NCBI RefSeq assembly: GCF_000337815.1
Contig: NZ_AOLN01000018.1
Location: forward strand, 1 to 64,000
DNA length: 64,000 bases
Direction: 5' to 3'
Origin: Haloferax mucosum ATCC BAA-1512
Lineage (GTDB): Archaea > Halobacteriota > Halobacteria > Halobacteriales > Haloferacaceae
Below, in pieces: positions 58,471-64,000 of the stretch. Under the pieces are notes generated by a model. It had not been told where the DNA came from and did no database searches. It saw nothing but the letters and a program-made list of their open reading frames with translations. The first letter of the stretch is position 1. Each line of letters begins with the position of its first letter. The translations under genes were made by a program, and so were the position numbers.

Positions 58471-59262
58471 TCAGTCCCGATACGTCTCGGCGAGCGCGTC
58501 GAGCGCCTCGTGGTGGTGCGTCGTGTGCGGGGCGGTCAGCGGTGACACCGAGACTCGTCCCTCGACGACGGCCCGGCGGTCGGTTCCGTCCGGGTCCGGA
58601 ATGTCGCCGGTTTGCATGCGTTCCCACACGCCGTCGTGGAGTCTCACGCTTCCGTTTTCGTACTCTGCGGTCATGTCGTAGAGTTCGGAGGGGTAGGTCA
58701 CCTGCATGTCCGCCGGGCCGCCGTCCGGACCGGTCATCGGCGCGTTGACGTTGAGGTAATCGCACTGCTTGAAGACGCCCGCGGGTTCGGCGTGTTTGAC
58801 GAGATACGCCGCCGCTTGCGTGGCCTCGCGGAAATCCTCCGGTTCGGTCGCCTTCTCCTGCCACGCGCGGTCGCCGTCGGCGGGGACGTACAGCGAGAGC
58901 GCGATGGCGGGCACGTCGAAGAACGCGGCTTCGACGGCGGCGCTGACTGTTCCCGACCGGCCGAGGACGTACGCCCCGATGTTAGCGCCCTTGTTGATAC
59001 CCGAGACGACCATATCGACGTCGGGACAGAGCGCCTCTAATCCGGCGACTGTACAGTCGGCGGGCGTCCCCTGCAGGGCGTAGCCGAGTTCGTGCTCGGA
59101 GACGACGGCGTCGGTGGACATCTGCCGACCGACCGCGCTCTGGTCGCTCGCGGGCGCGACGGCGGTCACGTCGGCGAACGTCGAGAGCGCGTCGTAGAGC
59201 GCGCGAAAGCCGACGCTCTCGATACCGTCGTCGTTAGTGAGGAGAATTTCGGGTTCGCTCAT
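58471..59262 (-). CDS. surE: 5'/3'-nucleotidase SurE
   Basis: A 263-residue SurE protein. The metal motif is ILLTNDDGIES (paired Asp) near the N-terminus, and NKGANIGAYVLGRSGTVSAA, with the SGINKG and SGTVSAA motifs, is near residue 90. SurE removes phosphate from nucleoside 5'- or 3'-monophosphates and possibly polyphosphate. Start at 59262 fits the family; an earlier Met lies nine codons upstream. Confidence 0.94.
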   Translation of the reverse strand: MSEPEILLTNDDGIESVGFRALYDALSTFADVTAVAPASDQSAVGRQMSTDAVVSEHELGYALQGTPADCTVAGLEALCPDVDMVVSGINKGANIGAYVLGRSGTVSAAVEAAFFDVPAIALSLYVPADGDRAWQEKATEPEDFREATQAAAYLVKHAEPAGVFKQCDYLNVNAPMTGPDGGPADMQVTYPSELYDMTAEYENGSVRLHDGVWERMQTGDIPDPDGTDRRAVVEGRVSVSPLTAPHTTHHHEALDALAETYRD

Positions 59263-59334
59263 GGTCTCGTCTCCGGACGGAACCCGCAAAAAGCCATCCG
59301 TCGCGGGTGTCCGCCGGACCCAGCCGGGACCGAA

Positions 59335-60738
59335 TCAGGCCACGCGGTCAACGAGTGTTTCTTCGTCGGCGACGAGGTTGTACGCTTCCTCGTCGTCGTT
59401 CCAGAGCACGAGGATGTTTTCGAAGACGAGTACGTCGCCGTAGTCGGCGTCAGCAAGGTCGGCGTTCAGTACGGTCGGATGCGTTCGGACCGCGTAGTGG
59501 TCTGTCTCCTCGCTCCCGTCGCCGATTTTGAACACCTGATTGGACCCCTCCGAGAGGTCGTGGCTCAGTTTCACCGCAAGGAGGTCGATGCGATTCGTGA
59601 CGTGGCGCTCCATCTCGGCCATCTTGGCGAACTGCGACGGATTCCCACGAACGTCGAGACGTCGCTCTCCATCGGTTCGGAGGATGCTGTAGGAGTACTG
59701 TACGTCCACGTTGACGAAAGTGCCTTCGTCCTCGTCGTCGCCGCGCCCGTCGTCAAGTCGGCGCTGGAATCCCGGTACGTCGAGGTCGGGTTTTACGTCG
59801 AACGACCATCCGCGGTCGGCGGGCGCGTAGCCGTCCCAAAGCCGGAGCGTCGGCGAGTACACGGTCACGTCGCCGTTCGCGGGCGCGACCTCGCGTTCGA
59901 CGTCGCGGAGACCGATACTCGTGTTTCGGTCCGCGGGCGCAAGCGCGACGAACGCGCCGTCGTCGGCGAGCGCGTCGAGATACTTCCGAACGACCGCGGC
60001 GGGGTCGTCGAGTTCGCTTAGGACGTTCCCGAAGAGAATCACGTCGTACTCGCCCGCCGGGTCGAAGGCTTCTGCGGTCTCGCGGTGAATCGTCGTGCGG
60101 AAGTTCCGTCGGGTCTCGCCGAGCAATCGCTCCAGCACATCGGCGGAGGCGCTCGGTTCGAGTGCGTGATAGTCGACGACCGACTCGTCGGGGAGGTAGT
60201 CGTGGAGTCCGAGCGCCGGGCCGCCGGTTCCGGCACCGACGTCGAGAACGCGGAGGCTCCGAGAGAGGAGTTGTCGCTCCGTGAGGTCGGACAGCACGTA
60301 GCCGACGGCGGCGTAGTAGTCTGGAAGGTGGTAGATAGCGTAGCCGAGCGCGGCGTCTTCGTCGTACTCGACGGGGTTGCCGCGGTAGTAATCTTCCTTC
60401 AGTTGGCGCACGCGCTGGCGGAGTCTGTCGCCCGAGTCGCCGACGTGCCAGTTCGCGCCGTAGCGCTCTATGAGCATGTCTTCGAGAGCGAACGAGTACG
60501 CTTCGGGGAACCTCGTCGGCGACCACGCGGCGGGAGGAACCGGGTCGTCGCTCACGGGGACGAACGTCCCGTCGTCGCGCTCGAAGAGACCGAGGTCGGC
60601 GGCCTCCTCGCGGAGCGTCTGTTTCACTACCGCGGGGTGCGGTCTGCCCTCGATGTACTCGGCGATTTCGTCGGGGTCGATGGGGCGAACGTTTCTGAGG
60701 TACTTCGCGTTGTCGCGGACGGCGTCTCTGTCTATCAT
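59335..60738 (-). CDS. Rsm22-like SAM-dependent methyltransferase
   Basis: A 467-residue protein. The Rossmann core has LRVLDVGAGTGGPALGLHDYL near residue 164 and YDVILFGNVLSELDDPAAVV. The N-terminal 150 residues are helical. The combination resembles the Rsm22 family of small-subunit rRNA methyltransferases, which in eukaryotes are mitochondrial. The four-cysteine cluster expected of mitochondrial Rsm22 is not seen here, so methyltransferase is the safe call. It stands alone downstream of the prephenate dehydrogenase gene. Confidence 0.82.
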   Translation of the reverse strand: MIDRDAVRDNAKYLRNVRPIDPDEIAEYIEGRPHPAVVKQTLREEAADLGLFERDDGTFVPVSDDPVPPAAWSPTRFPEAYSFALEDMLIERYGANWHVGDSGDRLRQRVRQLKEDYYRGNPVEYDEDAALGYAIYHLPDYYAAVGYVLSDLTERQLLSRSLRVLDVGAGTGGPALGLHDYLPDESVVDYHALEPSASADVLERLLGETRRNFRTTIHRETAEAFDPAGEYDVILFGNVLSELDDPAAVVRKYLDALADDGAFVALAPADRNTSIGLRDVEREVAPANGDVTVYSPTLRLWDGYAPADRGWSFDVKPDLDVPGFQRRLDDGRGDDEDEGTFVNVDVQYSYSILRTDGERRLDVRGNPSQFAKMAEMERHVTNRIDLLAVKLSHDLSEGSNQVFKIGDGSEETDHYAVRTHPTVLNADLADADYGDVLVFENILVLWNDDEEAYNLVADEETLVDRVA

Positions 60739-60820
60739 CGTAACCTGTGGAGTGGCGGGCGTTCGAGGTCGAATTCGGGGAGTCGATTCGGCACCCGACG
60801 GCTGTCTCTCTCCTCACTCA

Positions 60821-61606
60821 TCACTCGACGGGGTCGTGCTTGTCGGTCTCGCCTTCGAGTTCGGTTTCGATGCCGTTCTCGCGCGCGACGGCCCGGTAGA
60901 GGTCGGCGAACGTCTCTTCGTCGGCCATTTCGAGGGCGCGGGCGGCGTCGGCGACGCGCTCGGTTCCGCCTCCGAATGCCGATTGGATGTCGGTGTACAC
61001 CCGCGGCGTGCCACTCGACACCGACGCAACGAGTTCGTCCAACGCGGCCGAAATCGGCGTGGCGAACTCGTCTCGAACGTCCTCGGCGGCGAGACCGAAC
61101 GCGAGGACCGCGGCGTGGGCCGCAGACTGGACGGTCTCCATCGCGCCATCGTGTTCCGCCGGCGTCGTCTCGAAGACGTGGTTACCGGCGGTTTCGAGGT
61201 CGGAAAGAATCGCGTCGGTGAGCGGTCCCGACTCGGCCCTGACCGCGGCGACGTTTCCGGGACCGTTCTGCGGGGCGAAAAGCGGGTGGAGGCTGAGGCG
61301 TTCCTGTCCGTCGAGGTGGTCGCGCATGGCCGCAATCGGCGCGGCCATCGCGCCGGTTACGTCGCACATCGCGGCGGTCGCCCGGTGTGCGTTCGCCTCG
61401 ACGGCCTCGGCGGCGAGTCGCATCGGAACGGCGAGACACACCACGTCGAACTGCTCATCGCCGTCCAGCGGGACGGCGCGACCGCCGAGGTCGTCGGCGA
61501 CAGCAGTCGCTCTCTCGGGGTCTGAATCGGCGAACGCGAGGTCGGCATCGACCGTCCGGCCGAACCAGCGACCCATGTCGCCCGCACCGACGATGAGCAG
61601 GTCCAT
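60821..61606 (-). CDS. tyrA: Prephenate dehydrogenase
   Basis: A 261-residue protein with an NAD-binding start MDLLIVGAGDMGRWFGRTV, a second domain with SLHPLFAPQNGPGNVAAV (active-site His and Asn/Asp pattern), and a helical C-terminus. It makes 4-hydroxyphenylpyruvate from prephenate in tyrosine synthesis. The length is that of the short archaeal TyrA. The upstream in-frame extension to 62590 would run into the divergent SDR gene and was rejected. The aro pair at 48535-49730 gives the same pathway. Confidence 0.92.
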   Translation of the reverse strand: MDLLIVGAGDMGRWFGRTVDADLAFADSDPERATAVADDLGGRAVPLDGDEQFDVVCLAVPMRLAAEAVEANAHRATAAMCDVTGAMAAPIAAMRDHLDGQERLSLHPLFAPQNGPGNVAAVRAESGPLTDAILSDLETAGNHVFETTPAEHDGAMETVQSAAHAAVLAFGLAAEDVRDEFATPISAALDELVASVSSGTPRVYTDIQSAFGGGTERVADAARALEMADEETFADLYRAVARENGIETELEGETDKHDPVE

Positions 61607-61771
61607 CGGTAGCGTGTGGACGGGGACCGGCAAAAAGAGAATCGGTGCTGGCGGGGATGGCGAGTCGCCGACAGCCACCGCTGCACCGAGCCATTCACCG
61701 CATCCCAGAAACCGTGTTGAACGGAGTGTCGGTGTACGAAACGTCAAGTGGCCAATTGACAATGTTTCTCT

Positions 61772-62617
61772 ATGGTATTCGATGATGTAGATTTCGACGG
61801 TCGGACGGCCTTCATCACCGGCACGAGTCGCGGTATCGGCAAGCAGATTGCGCTCGAACTGGCTGACCGTGGGGCCAACGTCGTCTCGACGGGGAAGACC
61901 GTCGAAGAGCGCGACGACCTGCCCGGAACCATCGTGGAGACGACAGAAGAGATCCGCGAGCGCGGCGGGTCGTCCATCTGGTGCCAACTCGACGTGCGCG
62001 ACGATGACTCCGTACAGCGAGCCATCGACGAGACGGTTGACACCTTCGGCGGCATCGACTTCGTCGTCAACAACGCCGGCGCGATTCACATTGCGAACTT
62101 CGAGAACACGCCGCCGAAGCGCTTCGACCTGCTCATGGACGTGAACGCTCGTGGCTCGTACGCGACCACCCACGCCGCGCTTCCGCACCTCCGCGAGAGC
62201 GACCACGCACACGTCGTGACGTTCTCGCCGCCGCTTCCGGCCGAACCCGCCCCCGGCAAAGTCGCCTACGCGCTGTCGAAATACGGCATGACGTTCATCG
62301 CCCAGTCGCTCGCACAAGAACTCGCCGCCGACGATATCGCCGTGAACTCTCTGTGGCCCGTCGCGGCCATCGAGTCCGAGGCGACTCGTCACTTCGGGAT
62401 GGGCACGCCCGAAGACTGGCGAACGCCGCAGGTCATGTGCGACGCGCTCGTCGAACTGTTCTCGCGCGACCCGACGTCGTGTACGGGCAACACCTTCTAC
62501 GACGAGGAAATCCTGTCCGAGGCGGGCATCGACGACCTCTCGCAGTACGCGGTCGTCGAGGGTGGCGACCCCGGTCCGATGTCGGCCCAACTGTTCGATG
62601 CCGACTACGAACGGTAA
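61772..62617 (+). CDS. SDR-family oxidoreductase (HSDL2-like)
   Basis: A 281-residue SDR. The cofactor motif is FITGTSRGIGKQIALELA (about residue 14), DFVVNNAGAIHIANF has the Asn, and VAYALSKYGMTFIAQ the catalytic Tyr-x3-Lys. The longer C-terminal part (TPEDWRTPQVMCDALVELFSRDPTS) resembles the hydroxysteroid dehydrogenase-like 2 group. The substrate may be a fatty-acyl or steroid-like alcohol. Divergent from tyrA. It is independent of the 50772 SDR. Confidence 0.9.
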   Translation: MVFDDVDFDGRTAFITGTSRGIGKQIALELADRGANVVSTGKTVEERDDLPGTIVETTEEIRERGGSSIWCQLDVRDDDSVQRAIDETVDTFGGIDFVVNNAGAIHIANFENTPPKRFDLLMDVNARGSYATTHAALPHLRESDHAHVVTFSPPLPAEPAPGKVAYALSKYGMTFIAQSLAQELAADDIAVNSLWPVAAIESEATRHFGMGTPEDWRTPQVMCDALVELFSRDPTSCTGNTFYDEEILSEAGIDDLSQYAVVEGGDPGPMSAQLFDADYER

Positions 62618-62754
62618 CAGCTAATTATCGGGGCTGAGACTCAGTCCCGGACGTTTATGCGGTATGAACTCCAATTTACGGAAAATGTGTTCCCGTGTCG
62701 CCGGTGCTGTGGAAACATTCCGCATGCGGCGATATTTTTGTGAATCGGCAATTA

Positions 62755-62764
62755 GACTTAACTG
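62755..62764 (+). promoter_or_regulatory. TATA-like element for the thioredoxin-like-fold protein
   Basis: GACTTAACTG is centred about 28 bp before the ATG at 62787, predicting a leaderless mRNA. Confidence 0.5.
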
Positions 62765-62786
62765 TCGGTGGGGGTTCGCCTAATCC

Positions 62787-63305
62787 ATGGAGTTTCCCCG
62801 CCTCCCGTCACGAGATACGAGCGGCCAGAAGGTCGTCCTTCCGGACGACCTCGACGGTGAGCAAACGCTCGTACTCATCAGTTTCGACCGCCGCCAGCAG
62901 TCGCTGGTCGGGTCGTGGCGAGGATTCGCAAAGGAGCTATGCGAAACCTACGGCCACTTCGAATACTACGAAGTTCTCGTCCTCGGGAGTCGAAGCGGCA
63001 TGATGCCGTCGCTCGGCGGCGGCATGTCCCCGAGTACCGCGCGGAGTCGCCCGCACGAAAACGCGCTCATCGCTCGGGTCAACAAGACCGCCCTCCAGCG
63101 CCGTCTCGGTCTCCTCGGCGAGGGGAACATCTACGCCCTCCTCATCGAAGATGGAACGGTCGTCCGGAAGGCGGCCGGCGTCCTCACGCCCGAAACCGGC
63201 GACGCGCTGGAGGACCTCCTCCAACAGTGGCGCGAAGCGAACTCCGGCTGGACCGACGCCTCCGGAATGCCCGGCTCAACCGGCGATAACGCTCTCGACA
63301 GTTAA
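62787..63305 (+). CDS. Unknown protein, possibly thioredoxin-like fold
   Basis: A 172-residue protein. The order GQKVVLPDDLDGEQTLVLISFDRRQQSLVGSW, then YEVLVLGSRSGMMPSLGGGM, then IYALLIEDGTVVRKAAGVLTPETGDAL resembles the beta-alpha arrangement of peroxiredoxin/thioredoxin-like proteins such as the ATP10/DUF4174 groups. It has no CxxC; a single Cys lies at KELCETYG. The fold assignment is tentative and I can give no function. The promoter supports the start at 62787. Confidence 0.6.
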   Translation: MEFPRLPSRDTSGQKVVLPDDLDGEQTLVLISFDRRQQSLVGSWRGFAKELCETYGHFEYYEVLVLGSRSGMMPSLGGGMSPSTARSRPHENALIARVNKTALQRRLGLLGEGNIYALLIEDGTVVRKAAGVLTPETGDALEDLLQQWREANSGWTDASGMPGSTGDNALDS

Positions 63306-63481
63306 TTTTCCACCCTGCGGTCGCACCGGCACTTCCCTCCCGTGTCGGGCTTCGTTCCGAGTCCGCCGCCGTTCTACGTCGGCAATACGTCTGAGTGGCC
63401 TTCGTCCCGAGTTGACAGTACTTCCGCGTCGTCTCCGTTCGGAGTCCGCGACGAAAACAGTCGAGTTGGGTCGATACCGTT

Positions 63482-64000
63482 CTATTCGAGGACGAGTTCG
63501 ACCGGGTAGTCCGTCAGGTTCTCGTAGCCGTCTTCGGTGACGACGACGAGGTCTTCGATTCTGACGCCGCCGATGTCGGGGTCGTACAGCCCCGGTTCGA
63601 TGGTGATGACGTGACCGGCTTCGAGTTCCTCATCGGCTTGACTCACAGACGGGAGTTCGTGCACGTCGAGACCGACGCCGTGGCCTGTACTGTGGATGAA
63701 GCCGGTCTCGGCGGTGGGGTCGGCGCGGAGCGTGTTCTCGCCAGCGTCTTCGTACACGTCACAGACAGCGGCGTGAACGTCCGCTCCGGTTGCGCCGGCT
63801 TCGATAGCGTCGAGCGCGGCGTCGAACGCCGCTTCGGTCAGGTCGTACCACTCGCGGATTTCGGGTGTCGGCGTCCCCTTGACGAAGGTCCGGGTCATGT
63901 CACCGTTGTACTTCGTCTCCTTGTCTCGCGGGAAGATATCGACGATGATGGCTTCGTCGGCGCGAAGCGGGCCGCTTCCGCGGTCGTGCGGGTCGGCGGC
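63482..64000 (-). CDS. M24-family metallopeptidase (Xaa-Pro dipeptidase-like), 5' end missing
   Basis: The minus-strand frame is open to the window edge; 172 C-terminal residues are present. The dinuclear metal site of the pita-bread fold is visible: Asp in IVDIFPRDKETKY, Asp in NGDMTRTF, His in STGHGVGLDVHE, Glu in ITIEPGLY and Glu in VRIEDLVVV. This matches Xaa-Pro dipeptidase/aminopeptidase enzymes. It trims peptides with proline. The start is outside the window. The 176 bp before it on the map (63306-63481) hold no gene. Confidence 0.92.
   Translation of the reverse strand, partial: AADPHDRGSGPLRADEAIIVDIFPRDKETKYNGDMTRTFVKGTPTPEIREWYDLTEAAFDAALDAIEAGATGADVHAAVCDVYEDAGENTLRADPTAETGFIHSTGHGVGLDVHELPSVSQADEELEAGHVITIEPGLYDPDIGGVRIEDLVVVTEDGYENLTDYPVELVLE

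Noticed and set aside
60821-62590. A 589-codon prephenate dehydrogenase fusion
   Set aside because: The extra N-terminal part is antisense to the SDR gene at 61772-62617; TyrA starts cleanly at 61606.
1-64000. tRNA or rRNA genes, insertion sequences, prophage genes
   Set aside because: I looked for conserved tRNA arms, rRNA segments, transposase motifs and terminal inverted repeats and found none I could support by eye.

Overview
This window looks like chromosome from a haloarchaeon, most likely a Haloferax or a close relative. The DNA is GC-rich with GC-biased third codon positions, and the proteins are strongly acidic (very many D and E, few K). Many genes start at or within a few bases of the expected transcription start, with an AT-rich TATA-like element about 26-30 bp upstream and no Shine-Dalgarno. 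The gene content is halobacterial: Bat-type HTH regulators, an rpa1-rpap1-phosphoesterase operon, archaeal shikimate kinase next to chorismate mutase, Nnr-MoaC, CDC48, Lhr, SDO1, UPF0058 and several tiny zinc-ribbon proteins. The genus is an inference. I see no rRNA, tRNA, insertion sequence or CRISPR array, and the window cuts a gene at each end.

Layout. 1-8.2 kb: a phosphotransferase fragment, a membrane protein, a YbjQ protein, then an acyl-CoA block (methylmalonyl-CoA epimerase, a MenE-like ligase with a long acidic repeat tail, a fatty-acyl-CoA synthetase, an acyl-CoA dehydrogenase) and an AIM24-like protein. 8.3-14.6 kb: a coherent sulfur island with a metallo-beta-lactamase-fold hydrolase, DsrE and TusA carriers, a rhodanese-persulfide dioxygenase fusion, a YeeE/YedE transporter split into two genes, a 49-aa membrane protein, a TauE/SafE exporter and a cysteine-bearing HTH regulator. 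Its intergenic regions share a palindrome-like motif. 14.6-19.2 kb: a signalling block (response regulator, Bat-like regulator, PAS/GAF histidine kinase). 19.2-30.3 kb: UPF0058, a divergent MutS, small proteins, an XPD/DinG-type helicase, HTH, MFS, Nnr-MoaC and HflX.

30.5-49.7 kb is mostly core housekeeping: SDO1, NifU-like protein, thioredoxin, the riboflavin/F420-pathway reductase, a glycosyltransferase, the RPA operon, an array of three tiny membrane proteins, Lhr, a methyltransferase, CDC48, and shikimate kinase-chorismate mutase. 49.8-64 kb is more accessory: methyltransferases, two SDRs, a frameshifted cupin/zinc-ribbon gene, a Bat-like regulator, NikR divergent from a histidine-rich nickel/cobalt transporter, two OsmC proteins, an AAC(3)-type acetyltransferase, SurE, an Rsm22-like methyltransferase, prephenate dehydrogenase, a thioredoxin-like-fold unknown and a truncated M24 peptidase.

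The strongest candidates for something new are the sulfur island with its shared operator-like motif, its Cys-containing regulator and a 14-codon leader ORF; and three translationally coupled, apparently paralogous membrane proteins of about 93 residues at 39772-40618. Two genes (30928-31514 and 51680-52251) appear to be broken by single-base frameshifts.
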